This document shows positions 22,448 to 33,305 of a DNA stretch of 64,000 nucleotides, in pieces (positions within the stretch are counted from its first letter, which is position 1; every line of letters starts with the position of its first letter). Source of the stretch: Riptortus pedestris (Eukaryota > Arthropoda > Insecta > Hemiptera > Alydidae); the NCBI GenBank assembly GCA_019009955.1, contig CM032230.1, positions 14,624,501 through 14,688,500 on the forward strand, given 5' to 3'. The notes below the pieces were generated by a model. It was given only the letters and a program-made list of their open reading frames with translations. It did not search any database and was not told the DNA's origin. The translations under genes were made by a program, and so were the position numbers.

Positions 22448-23329
22448 AAAAAAAAAAAAATAAAAAAAAAAAAATTAATAATAAAAATAATGCTACAACT
22501 TAACTTTATTTTGGATATTTCGGCCAAATTTTTACCATGCTTGCTGAATTTCACCACTTTCTACTTCGCCTTCCAACAGATACTTCTTACTGAATTCACA
22601 GCTAATAGCTTACCTTCCTTCCACCTATTACACTCTACGAATTCCCTTATGGAAATTAGTTTGAGAAGGAGCCAATTTTCCGCTCCGATGAAGAGAGGGG
22701 TCGGGTAAATCTTGCTGGCTGTGTTTTTAATGTGATTTTCGGGACTAGAAAGAGAGAGAAAGAGTAAGAGACAAGGGATGGAATAAGAATTTGTGAGTAT
22801 TCTCTTCATTAAAGTTGAATTTCTGAGCTCCAATCCGCAGCTGCTGTAAGCTGCTTATAAAGGGCTTTTAAAAGTCTCTAGAAAAACAGGAGAAAGGAAC
22901 CTGACCGCTATAAAGAAATGACTTTTGACATTTGTCAATTCAAAAAATAATGTAATTATTTATATTGGTAATTTATAGTTCTTTATAATACTTTCTTAGT
23001 GTAAGTTTTCTCACGTGAACTATTTTGAATATTTTATTTGATAATAGAGAACTATTCTACCTAAAAATTGTTCCTTATTAGCAAATATACTATGTACAAC
23101 ATCACAAATAGCTTCCTCTATCTATTGAAGAAAATAGGATTTTCTTTACTTCTATGTCTAATTAACTCATTCTCATAAGCACGACACACACAAATATACG
23201 TAGACCACAACTTATGAAGCTATGTAGAACCATTAATATTTCTTAAATACTTTCAGAACCCCATCTAGTCGATATAAAAAAGAATTAAAAAAGATGAAAA
23301 ATCTTCACTTACAATTAAATAACAAATAT
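22448..23329. other. Spacer, nothing recognised
   Basis: Contains A-runs at 22447-22473 and a 90-codon minus-strand open frame (22833-22561, containing PTPLFIGAENWLLLKL) with no motif I can name. Confidence 0.4.
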
Positions 23330-23655
23330 TTATTTATTTATTATGTAGAGCTTTTCAACACAGCCAGCTACTGCACAGCTATTATGTAGGGCTCTCTATG
23401 GAGCCTTGGCTCTTCTTAAACATGGGGGAAAACAAAACAAAATAAAAAATGTAACACGAAATAATATTAAGAGCAAAACTAAGGGAACCGTAACACAAAA
23501 CATTAAAAGAAACAGGAACACAATATAGAACTAAAGAAAAATAACTTAAAAGAATATTTAGTATCTTTGAAACAAAAACTATTCATACAAACATGCATCA
23601 TTCAAATTTAATCATGTCACACACACGCACACACTAAAATTGTTAAAATTTGTAA
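23330..23655 (-). mobile_element. Probable 3' untranslated tail of the LINE at 23656-23886
   Basis: On the minus strand this follows the stop codon of the LINE fragment. It is A-poor on that strand and ends near 'tttatttatttattatgtag' (plus strand). A related A-rich segment with 'tttatttacatatttcgg' lies at 20505-20660. There is no protein-coding signal. Confidence 0.5.
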
Positions 23656-23886
23656 TTAAATATTCTCAAACTGCCCAATTGATTTTAAATATGTCAGAAT
23701 AGTGGCCATATGTGGGCTACTCTCAATCAGTAGTTCGCTAAAGTCATCTGGAAAGTTTAAGTAAGTTCGTAATCTGCTGTTAGTAGGTGTTTTTATGGTT
23801 AGTCCAGTGTTGCAATGAGTACAGGTAGGCTTGTCTTTTTTGTTTATTATATAAGAATGTGCCAGGTATGTATATTCAATACGTAG
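23656..23886 (-). pseudogene. Non-LTR retrotransposon ORF2 C-terminus
   Basis: An uninterrupted 76-codon minus-strand frame reads LRIEYTYLAHSYIINKKDKP, TCTHCNTGLTIKTP, then DDFSELLIESSPHMATIL and YLKSIGQFENI, then stop. 'LRIGHT-LTHSYL-----P-C--C---LTV' and a short 'YL--IG---I' end form the classical C-terminus of Jockey/CR1-like LINE polyproteins after RNase H. The histidine-cysteine half of the knuckle, normally between LTV and the arginine-rich stretch, is missing, consistent with an in-frame internal deletion. No upstream polymerase is present. Confidence 0.85.
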
Positions 23887-24419
23887 TCATGGACAATTAA
23901 ATACAATAAATAAATTAATATAAGAAAAACAACATTCAGTTACAACCATAGTCAAAACAGTTACTTATAATTAAAACTATATCAATATATACATGCAATA
24001 ATAAGAAACTAAAATACTTTGAAAAAACATAAAATGTAATCAAATTAGTACAACTATAGGGAGTAATAAAGTGTGCGTGTGCGTGCGTGTGTATGTGTGT
24101 GTTTGTCGCGTGCGCGTGTTTTTCTTCCTATAGATGGCCCTTTTCAATAGTTGTTTGTAAGTGTAGCCGTACAAGGTCAAAAATAATTACCTGATGTATT
24201 TGCATATTTACGTTTTGGCCTTCAATTAAACTCCATTCCAATTCACGTTATATTAAAATAATATATTATATTATGAATAACTTTATTTGATGGTTAAATA
24301 CGAATATTCTTTTCATTAAACCATTACCTTGTGAGATATATGCATATACTTTGTGATGACGTCAATGCTCACGAATTTAACGTTTTAATTGAAAAATGTT
24401 TATTTAATTAATCTATATT
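23887..24419. other. Spacer with GT-rich microsatellite near 24070-24120
   Basis: An interrupted (GT/GC)n tract and AT-rich sequence; no gene signal. Confidence 0.4.
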
Positions 24420-24788
24420 TAACCGTTTACCTAAACATTAAAGTCATTATAGTTAATGGCTGAAATCGGACGAGGAACGAGGGGTTTAGAGGGAGGGAAT
24501 TCGAAAATTCCAAATATCTCCGTTATTATGAGCCATCGAAAAATCATGAACTTATCTTGCTCTAATATTTATGCTCCACAGTTGTTGTTCTATATATTTG
24601 GTCGTTGCTGAATTATTAAGCGAGTTATTCGTACTTTCTTGATTTCTGGCTTCAATAAACCCGCACATCTACTCTTCGGAGTTTTACTTTCAAATAGAAC
24701 ATATACGAAACGAAGAGATCAGTAGTGTGACTTGCCAGAACAAGGTAAATCTGCACATTTTACGCAACACCTGCGTGACGGACTTTTG
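24420..24788 (-). mobile_element. Family A, third subfamily, 5' half
   Basis: Reverse copy from 'ttaatggctgaaatcgg' to 'cctgcgtgacggactttt'. The segment before the terminus reads 'taagcgagttattcgtac' and 'tcgtactttcttga', shared with 4370-4430, 58060-58140 and 63050-63080 but not with other copies. This defines a subfamily with a different 5' internal region. Microsatellite and 3' end are absent. Confidence 0.7.
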
Positions 24789-25300
24789 GGTCATCTTCTA
24801 GATAGAGGGCAAAGTTCACCTGAGAATTAGGGCGGGGTTTCAAGTCCAAGGGTCACACATTTATTTCACTTTTATATCATCACCTGTTCTTTGTGGGAAC
24901 AAATACTTCAATCCCGCTAAAAGTTCTTTAGCGCAGTACATCGTTCCTCCATTTTATTCTTTAAATATTCAATTTTATGTACAATTTTAGGTTTGGAAGA
25001 TGAATAAGTCATTGTCCACCGCTGTTTGGAATAAAAGTGACAAGTATTTACTTCTTTACTTAACTTTTGTTTGCATAATGGTATTCAATTGCGAATTCGT
25101 GTATGATATATTTGAGCTGTATGGATCTTTATTTTTTATCTACCACTGCCGAAGAGTCACGGGGAAACTTTGTGAATTTATTTATTATAAAGTCTATCTA
25201 TAATAAAACCACAGTATAATTGTCAAAATGAAAGTTTTCTATTATTCAAGGTATTAAATTTTCCCTTTACACTTAAATGGGTGAACTTCCTGCTAACCAT

Positions 25301-25304
<4 letters not shown>
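24789..25304. other. Spacer, no gene supported
   Basis: A 67-codon plus-strand open frame (25000-25203) is hydrophobic (LLYLTFVCIMVF) but has no family match and typical AT-driven composition. A (GT)17 tract follows at 25305-25338. Confidence 0.4.

Positions 25305-25338
<34 letters not shown>
25305..25338. repeat. (GT)n microsatellite
   Basis: Uninterrupted GT dinucleotides, about 17 units. Confidence 0.95.
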
Positions 25339-25340
<2 letters not shown>

Positions 25341-25453
25341 GTGTGCAAGCTTTATGGGTTGCATATTATTAGAGTAATTGAGTGTGCGTGACGTGCTACT
25401 TGTTGTTTCGTGCTGTTTGATCCTGATGGGCTGGCTCGATTGAGGAACACACA

Positions 25454-25967
<514 letters not shown>

Positions 25968-26058
25968 GTAACTACATAATACACAGAGCAAGTGATGCCA
26001 ACGATATTTATATTAAGCCCGAAGACAGAAATATTATCATCGTTAAAAATAAATAGGT

Positions 26059-26064
26059 TTTATT
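26059..26064 (-). promoter_or_regulatory. Candidate polyadenylation signal AATAAA
   Basis: TTTATT on the plus strand is AATAAA on the gene strand, about 120 bases past the stop codon of the coiled-coil gene. Position and sequence fit; AT-rich DNA makes chance occurrence likely. Confidence 0.4.
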
Positions 26065-26184
26065 CATCCTAGTTATTTCTACAGGCGTTCTGCAAGTTGG
26101 CGATTCCATTCTACGTTATATGGAAGTCATGGGATATCCCAAAGAGTTCTGGGAATGGACACATTACCCTTGTTTGAATTTGGG

Positions 26185-27165
26185 TCAAAATGTTGCCTGA
26201 ATTATATCTGGTGCAGATCCTGTCCTGGGAGGCCTGAGAGATTTGTCTTTGATGTCCATCTGGGACTCGCATCTCGTTGCTGTCTCATTGGAGGAATCTA
26301 TCACATCTTTGCTGGATGTCGGGTCTACGGTGAGACAGCTCTGGACGGAATAGGGTAGAGATTCGCGGCTCTTTGATCCGAACGACTCGCAACTACTCAA
26401 GTACAGCTTCCTTCTTCTCCTGCTACTGCCGTAGCTGCAGTCTACTTCTACTTCTTCTATTTCCCCGTTGCTGTCGAGATCTTCCTCTGGGCTAGGCTCG
26501 TCATCGTGTTCGACCTCGAACAGTGGAGTTATTCTGCAGCTGCTCTTCCCTCCCTCCTTAACAAGGACTGGCAGCGAGACAAACTTACCTAGAAGCTGCT
26601 TTCCCGTTCTATCAGTCTGCGTTACTTCCATGTCTTCATTATTCTTCCAGCGCTTCGTCTTCTTCAGTTTGCTGTCCCTCATCGCGAGGTCTTTGGTCTC
26701 TTTGAGGATTGAGTAAATGGAGACGTCGCCCAGAAGGTCTTTGGATGAGCTGTGAAGACGAGCTGCCTTTATCCTGAGCAGCGCAGCGTGGAGTGCAGCA
26801 TTGTTGAACGCCAGCTTGGAGCAGCGTGTGGCGAGGTCTGCCTGCATTTCCCTTGGCAGTACTCCATCCTTCTCGAGCAGAGCGAACGCGACCCGATCTC
26901 TGTCGAAGTTGCTCATCGCCTCCTGAATTGTCTCCTGATAGTGCTCTTCCATCCTGCTCATCTTCCTGATGACAGCTTCCTTGCTGTCCCTCATCTTGAC
27001 GTACTTCTCGCAGACGCTAGTAGTCAGCTGCTTCTGCTTCAGGTACAGCTCCCTCACTGCCCTCAGCTCCGACACGAGGCTTGTAACCTCCTCCGAATCG
27101 TAGCTGAAGTCCACCGCGTATGTTTGTGTCTTCACGTGCCTCGTCTCTTTTCTCCACTTCATAGC
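26185..27165 (-). other. Exon 3 of the coiled-coil gene (326 codons + stop)
   Basis: Begins AMKWRKETRHVKTQ after acceptor CAG (27168-27166) and is open to the stop. It holds the second coiled-coil block, the conserved-looking LATRCSKLAFNNAALHAALL segment and the disordered tail. Its GC content is clearly higher than the flanking DNA, as expected of real coding sequence. The polypyrimidine tract before the acceptor is weak (TTTGCTTTGGAAACAG). Confidence 0.85.
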
Positions 27166-27885
27166 CTGTTTCCAAAGCAAATTTCCTTAATCAATTTTAA
27201 TACTCACCAAAAAAATTATTATTGTGAGCAACACATTTTAATAGCCCAATTACATAACTAATTGTTCCAATGATGGGAACTCACATTTTACTTTGGCACA
27301 GCCATTTAAAAAAGAAATTGCCTTTTTATACTTGTAATGTATAGATGTTAAATCAGATTTCCATTGGGAGAAATGAGCTATTGAGGTTATACAAATGATG
27401 CGAAACCTTTCTCCAAATGTACATCGATCCTACCTAGGCAGATGTCGAAAATGAGGCCCGTTTAAAATTACATATATATACACCTTTGTATGTCTCTTAG
27501 AGCTTTAGCGGTCGCAATTTTTGTTTAATCATTATTAAACTCGATATTTAAAGGATATTGTAAAAACTAATAATCGAGGTCATTAGAGGCTAATATCGGA
27601 CGAGAAGGAGTTGTTACAAGGGGTATTTCGAAAATTCGAAATTATTCCGTTGATGAAGTTAGATCAAAAATTTCTATAAAACCAATTTTATTGCAAATTT
27701 AATTTTCTATGTATATTTCCTTTTTTTTACTTTTCGGCCGTTAGTAAACCCTCATTCCTACTTATGACATATTAACAATAGCCTGTTATGTCATGAACCA
27801 ATTTATACGAATAAAGATTATTATTTTCATTGAAATTGTACTGTGTGTAAATTATGCAATTTTTTTTTTTGTAAACGCAATCTCT

Positions 27886-27973
<88 letters not shown>

Positions 27974-28946
27974 GTAACCTCTGTCTGTACATTGATTTTT
28001 TTCACGAAATTTCACGATAACTTTTCGTTTCGCATGTCATAGACACCATAACTACATTTTGTTTCTTTCGTGTCTGTTTATTTCTTTCTTTTTTTGTTAA
28101 CTTTTCACGCCTAAACGGCTGAACCGAATTTTATGAAACTTGGTATATATATTACTAATAACCCAACTTAGACTTTAGGCTATGTTAATATTCTCTGAGA
28201 CGAACAGGAGTGGGGGTTATAAGGGAGGGCTGAAATTGAAAATAGTGATACTTCGTTTCCTATTGGGGTTTCGGCAAATATGCACATAACAGAAGTTGTT
28301 TATTTTGTTATTTAGAGAAACTTTTGTTATATACACTATCGTCGTATACCGAAGAATAAAGGCGTTATACGCTAAAAATTATAGCGGGAGTCAACAATTT
28401 TTTTTGACACAAAAGACTCAACCGAACTAAATAAAACACTCGGTATGTTTATTAGCACAAACGCCTTTCTTATAATAAGCCATACTAACATTTCTAGGAA
28501 CGGGCAGGAGTGGGGGTTATAAGGGAGGTCTGAAATTAAAAATAGTGGTGTTTCGTTTCCTATTTCGGGGTTTTGGCAAATATTCACATAACAAAAGTTG
28601 TTTATTTTGTTATTTAGGCTAATTTGCTCAACAATTCTTTTCAATATGAACTACCAGATACCTCGCCTGGAAAAATTAATTCAAATAAATGTTAAAATTT
28701 GTCCTTAATAATTTAAATCTATGCATAATGCACAGGAAACGGGAAATATGACAATATGGAGGACAGTGAAGTCTTACATAAAAAATTAATTTTATTATTA
28801 GCAAATCCACAGAAACGACGGGTATTAACCCTTAACACTGGGACGGGTAAATGTCAAAATATTGTGCAAAGTAAATCCTTGCCAAAAAAATACCATCACC
28901 AACCAGCCTCAAATGAATTCCCGGGCGAAGCCGGGTATCTGAGCTA

Positions 28947-29003
<57 letters not shown>

Positions 29004-30162
29004 TACCTATCTCAATAATTACGTTGGCTTTAATATTTGAACGCTAATGTTTATTTTTCTCTAAGACTGTGAAATTTACACCAAAACATATATCCAAATA
29101 TAGGGTAAACTTACATTAAGATAGCATGATTTTTGTTCTTGGTAGAAGGCCCTCTCGTAGTTGAGTTGCCTTTCAAGATCCCGTAGCTTTAGGCTGACAT
29201 CTCCAAGCTTCTTGCTTAGCTGTTCATTCTCAACGGTAAGCTTCCCCAACCTGTAATATGGAAATTAAATTATAACCTGTTTTTTATGTAAATCAGTGCA
29301 GAGGAATCTACTAATGGACTTATGGAGTAAACCCCCACTCCTACATATGTCATATTAGCAATAAACTGTTATATTATCATACACTTTATTTGAAGCCCAA
29401 ATGCCGAATATTGTTCTCATTGAACCTTTACGTATTGGAAATGTGCTAAGTTAACGCACATGCGTGACTGACTTTTTAAAACTAGTTGTTTGTATTTTGA
29501 AGACTTCTTAGTTATTGTATATCGCTAGCGGTTATTATATGTCAGATCGATAAATTGTATAAGACTAATCTTAAATCAAATTTAATGACCTTTAAATGTT
29601 GTTCTATACTTATTTTTTTTTTATCGTGAATTTAAATATAGATATTCAGATTTTTTAGTTTACCGACTTTAGTAAACCTCCATGCCGTCTCTTGTCATAT
29701 TAAACAAAATTCCATCACGCAGGGGCTGCAGATTTAGCAGATTTCCCACGTGAAGTTTTACAATAGAGAAATTTCAGAATAGTCAAACAGTTACGGGAAC
29801 GGCCCGAACTAGCTCTTGACGGAAACTCACGACTAGACCCGAAGTTAGCCGATCTCATCTCAGAAGCTGAAAAAAGAAAAATGCAAATATCTCGGTTAAT
29901 ATTCAAGATACAGAATAAATGTATATAACATTATTTATAGTAAATTTAATTTGCAATAAGATTGATTCTATATAATTTTTCGATCCGACGTATAGTAACG
30001 GAGATATTTCGAATTTTCGAAAATCCTCCCCTTTAAACCCCCCCCCCTCCCACTGGTCCGATTTCAGCCATTAACGAATTTGATCTTTACTTTTGCATAA
30101 AACGTTTAAATATCGAGTTTGGTAAGGATGAAATGAAAATTGCGACCGCTAGAGCGTTAACA

Positions 30163-30221
<59 letters not shown>

Positions 30222-31001
30222 AATTTTTGAATGGACCCTATTTTCGTCATCTCCTGGGTGAATCGATGGACATTTGAAGAAATTTTTCGAAACTCGCGTC
30301 ATGAGTACGACCTCAATAGCTGATTTCCCTTATGGGAAATCTGCTAAAAGCTGTAATGCCATGAACCACATTATTCCAAGCTTAAATACCAAATACTGTT
30401 CCCATTATACAACGTTTACTGTGTGAGATATATGAAAATACGTATTGTGAAAACATGATCAATTAATATTTTTCGAAAATTTGCCATGAGTAGAACCTCA
30501 ATCGCAATGCCGCTGACCGTTGAGGGGAATTCTGCTAAAAGGTTAGTTCGTGTATGAGGCCAGCAATTTGTTTTGAAAGAGTGCTAAGTAGAAAGATAAA
30601 TAAAAAATTCCATTGCAAAAAAAAAAATCCCAATAAGACTCAGTGTGATATCAAGGTGCAATTAAGATAATTGATAGGAATTCATATCCGATCAAAATTT
30701 AGGTCAGAGGAGATGACAGCCAAACACCGCTGCTACTCGGGAAGTTTCCGCTAAGCGATATACAATAACTACCAAATCTTCAAAATACAAACAACTAGAT
30801 TAACTTAACTAAGCAGATATCCAATGTGTGAAGGTTCAATGAGGATATTTGGCATATAGACTTCAAATAATGTGTTTTAGCAGATTTCCCTTGAGGGAAA
30901 TCAGCTATTGAGGTCGTACTCATGACGTGAGTTTCGAAAAATTTCTTCAAATGTCCATCGATCCTACCCAGGAGATGACGAAAATGAGGTCCGTTCAAAA
31001 T

Positions 31002-31049
<48 letters not shown>

Positions 31050-31651
31050 TGTTAACGCTCTAGCGGTCGCAATTTTTGTTTGATCGTTACCAAACTCGGA
31101 ATTTAATCGTTTTATGTAAAAAGGATGATCAAGTTCGTTAACGACTGAAATCGGGGAGGGGAGGGGGGTTTAGAGGGGAGGATTTTCGGAAAATATCCCC
31201 GTTATTATGCGTCGGATCGAAAAGTTGTATAGAATCAATCTTATTGCAAATTAAATTTACTATAAATATTGTTCTATACATTTATTCTGTATCTTGAATA
31301 TTAACCGAGATATTTGCATTTGTATTCTGCATTGGTCGGCAGGAGTGAGCTGTTTGGTACTTTCCGAAGCGAGCTCTGGCGGCTGTTTTCGTAACTCTTC
31401 GTCCCTCTTGTATAAGTTTAGTGATCCCTTACTACTTACTACACTTGTTATTGGGCAGATTTCTCTATTGTAAAACTTCACGTGGGAAATCTGCTTAGTT
31501 TACGCAGCCCCTGCGTGACGGACTTTTTATAATATAACAGCTTATTGTTAATGTGACATGCGCAAGAGTGGGGGTTTACTGAAGGCTGAAAACTATAAAA
31601 TGCAAATATCTCGGTTAATACTCAAGATAGTGAAATTATGTAAATAATAAC

Positions 31652-31713
<62 letters not shown>

Positions 31714-32359
31714 ATATTCGCCATCTACTAGGTAGAATGGATGGACATTTGAAGAAATTTGTCGGAAATTTCGTCATGAGTACCTCAATAGCTGATTTCC
31801 CTTAAGGGACATATGCTAATAGATGGTGACCATCGTGTCTTTCCGACGGAAGGCAAATTTGTCTAGTTTAGGCAGCCTTTGAACGCAATCCGTCGTTCAC
31901 TTAATATATACAGCTAAATTTTATGATAGTGGCCGAATAAGCGAATAGGCGTATGAATAGTTGTGTCAGTTTGGTTTCTGCAACAGCTGTGCTTATATAA
32001 CCTTGTGAATGCCCTGTTTGATCATATGGCAGCGGTTGAATTCTATTTATAGCCCTATTAGTATGGGAGCGGTGTAAATAAGTGATGACTTACTTCCGTT
32101 CCAAGTTGGCCTGCTGATCCTTGAGATTGCTGCGTCGAGTGTGTATATCCTGTTCGGACCTTGCTTTGAGAGGATGTGGGAACCTCCGGATGACCTGCCC
32201 TACATCCAGCCCTAGTGCAGACTCTACCGCCATAGCTCTCACCACAGACATGGGGACTAGCGGTCTGCAGCTGTAGCTCCTAGGTAGCCCTCCTCTGCTG
32301 AGCCGCCATCTCCTCTTCCTCGCCTCTTGTCGATGCTGGCCCGACACAACTCCAGTCAT
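26185..32359 (-). CDS. Three-exon coiled-coil protein, ~460 aa, family not recognised
   Basis: Exons are 32359-32094, 29250-29115 and 27165-26185 (stop TGA at 26187-26185). The first junction splits a Lys codon (AA|G, phase 2) and the second is phase 0. Both donors are GTAAGT or GT-type and both acceptors end CAG, so the frame closes without adjustment. Residues 1-75 are basic (RKRRWRLSR, RSYSCRPLVPMSV). Residues about 77-300 are heptad-rich coiled coil, including NLERKLGKLTVENEQLSKKL and VSELRAVRELYLKQKQLTTS. The C-terminal 160 residues are low-complexity, with an acidic stretch (EEDLDSNGEIEEVEVD) next to a basic RRRRK that could be a nuclear signal. There is no signal peptide or membrane span. 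A stop lies nine codons before the chosen ATG (32387-32389), but an AG just before it means an upstream exon is possible. A structural, cytoskeletal or ciliary role is only a guess. Confidence 0.8.
27352..27860 (-). mobile_element. Decayed family A copy in intron 2
   Basis: Starts 'tcagatttccattgggagaa' (eroded 3' palindrome), then 'tccaaatgtacatcgatcct', a residual 'atatatatacac' where the microsatellite should be, 'gcggtcgcaatttttgttt', and ends in the 'cctacttatgacatattaac' subfamily region. The 5' terminus is missing. Confidence 0.75.
27920..28947 (+). mobile_element. Non-autonomous Helitron in intron 2
   Basis: The 5' end is TCTATATATATATA, merged with a (CT)n/(TA)n tract at 27895-27967. 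The 3' end is GCCGGGTATCTGAGCTAG followed by T, with the hairpin CCCGG-GCGAAG-CCGGG ending nine bases before CTAG. A 5' TC, 3' CTRR, subterminal GC-rich hairpin and 3' flanking T are the defining features of Helitrons. No Rep/helicase frame, so it is non-autonomous. It contains an internal ~300-bp direct duplication (see findings). It is distinct from family A. Confidence 0.85.
28948..29000. repeat. (AT)n microsatellite
   Basis: Pure AT repeat abutting the Helitron 3' end, probably the (TA)-rich target into which it inserted. Confidence 0.9.
29115..29250 (-). other. Exon 2 of the coiled-coil gene (136 nt)
   Basis: Flanked by acceptor CATATTACAG and donor GTAAGT. Encodes the third base of Lys-89 and 45 residues of continuous coiled coil, ending NYERAFYQEQKSCYLN. 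Open in the frame dictated by both neighbours. Confidence 0.85.
29330..29483 (-). mobile_element. Family A 5'-end fragment in intron 1
   Basis: 'agtaaacccccactcctac' to 'cacatgcgtgactgactttt' in reverse order; core and 3' end are absent. Confidence 0.65.
29500..30440 (-). mobile_element. Older family A copy hosting a younger one
   Basis: Left part ends 'ctcttgtcatattaaaca'; right part resumes at 30351 'agctgtaatgccatgaacc' and runs through 'cttaaataccaaatactg'. Together they reproduce the uninterrupted order seen near 27770. The gap is the forward copy at 29711-30347. Confidence 0.6.
29711..30347 (+). mobile_element. Family A, short subfamily, full-length copy
   Basis: 637 bp, TCCATCACGCAGGGGCTGC at the 5' end, a C9 run near 30040, (AT)n at 30171-30220 broken by TATT, palindrome 'gatttcccttatgggaaatc' (one mismatch) and terminal CTAA. 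Lies in intron 1. Confidence 0.85.
30470..30541 (+). mobile_element. Family A 3' tail
   Basis: 'tttgccatgagtagaacctc' to 'ggggaattctgctaaaagg'; the palindrome is destroyed but the CTAAAA end is kept. Confidence 0.6.
30877..31522 (-). mobile_element. Family A, short subfamily, full-length copy
   Basis: 646 bp from TTAGCAGATTTCCCTTGAGG to 'cccctgcgtgacgga'. The internal microsatellite is compound, (AT)9 then (GT)14 at 31002-31047, unlike the pure (AT)n of sister copies. Lies in intron 1. Confidence 0.85.
31540..31822 (+). mobile_element. Family A, internally deleted copy
   Basis: 'gggggtttactgaaggctg' and 'gcaaatatctcggttaat' join an (AT)n tract (31657-31710). The 3' end 'tgatttcccttaagggacat' + 'atgctaatag' follows. 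The region normally between the core and the microsatellite is absent. Confidence 0.75.
32094..32359 (-). other. Exon 1 of the coiled-coil gene (first 88 codons)
   Basis: Starts MTGVVSGQHRQEARKRRWR, is high in GC, and ends GCCAACTTGGAACGGAA before donor GTAAGT (32093-32088). The two trailing bases match the single base supplied by exon 2. Confidence 0.75.
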
Positions 32360-32562
32360 CCTACTCTCATCGGTATGACAATTACCTCACTCATCAATCA
32401 AATAGATATACGATCGTCCTGTTCCCAAATCTATTTGGAAAATAAAGTTAATTTACCACTGTCATATGAGTTTGCAAATATTTACTACATTACAGTATCA
32501 TAATAAAATCTGATGTGTTCACCACATGACTCCCTTCTACTCCTATTACAGAAAATAACCGG
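32360..32562. other. Presumed 5' flank of the gene; no promoter motif seen
   Basis: No TATA or initiator arrangement convincing enough to call. The region is AT-rich and leads into nested SINEs within 200 bp. Confidence 0.35.
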
Positions 32563-32946
32563 CCCTGGTTAGCCATGTGAGCTTAGACGTTGGTCTTAAT
32601 TAATTAATTATTTATTAACGTCCATTTTTTTGCAAACTAAAGATAATTGGTGACGGGTAAACTGTAGAGGTTACCACCTTTTTCTATCCAGGGTGGGACT
32701 AAGGATTTTATTTTATGAATTTTATCACTAAGCTAATTCATTTACCCAGGCGGGAATCGAACTCGCCACTCTAGGGTTACCATGTGAGATTAAAGTCAAC
32801 GCTTTAACTCACATGGCCGTCTGGGCAAAGGAATATATTTAGTGACGGATTTCATTAAATAAAATCCCTAGTCCCTCCCTGGTTAGAAAAGGGCGGTAAC
32901 CCGTCCCAATTGCCCTTAGTTGCAAAACATGGACGTTAATAAATAA
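32563..32946 (+). mobile_element. tRNA-SINE split by an opposite SINE
   Basis: The plus-strand head 'ggttagccatgtgagcttag' + 'acgttggtctta' (32563-32594) resumes at 32816 with 'gtctgggcaaaggaatatat' and runs to the tail 'ggacgttaataaataa' (32946). The interruption removes the box B segment from this copy. Confidence 0.8.
32597..32815 (-). mobile_element. tRNA-SINE inserted in another SINE
   Basis: Reverse SINE starting 'aattatttattaacgtcca' and ending 'ctttaactcacatggc'. The inverted box B is 'cgggaatcgaactcgcc'. It sits head to head inside the plus-strand SINE; (TTAA)n at the left junction is its tail. Confidence 0.8.
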
Positions 32947-33305
32947 TTCAATTTTAATTTTCTTTCCAATCAATCAAATGGAAAAATGACATAGAGCATA
33001 ATGAGGGGGTTTAGAGTAGGCCGAAAAAAAAAAAAATGCTAATTCCCCTGCGTTATAAACAATTCGTATGGAACCTTTTTTGGAACATTAAAATATGTAT
33101 ATTTTAATAATGGTATCCAAATAAGGTTCCATGCACATTTTTCGTATCTCTGTTACCCAGAGAGAAATTATCACGTTTTTGTTTGCGGCTTCTTCTCAAC
33201 CCCACGTCCGCTCTTTGCCTATTTCGATAAAAAGAATCTAAATGCGCATCTAAATTTTATAACAGTCCTAAATATAATATTTCAATTTTGTAAGGTTTTT
33301 TTAGC
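32947..33305. other. Degenerate spacer, possible old family A remnant
   Basis: 'gggggtttagagtaggc' and 'cttctcaaccccacgtccgc' faintly recall family A words, but order and spacing are not preserved. Poly-A at 33027-33039. Confidence 0.3.

Noticed and set aside
25000..25203. Hydrophobic 67-codon open frame as a small membrane protein
   Set aside because: Composition follows the local AT content, with no family resemblance and no supporting gene structure.
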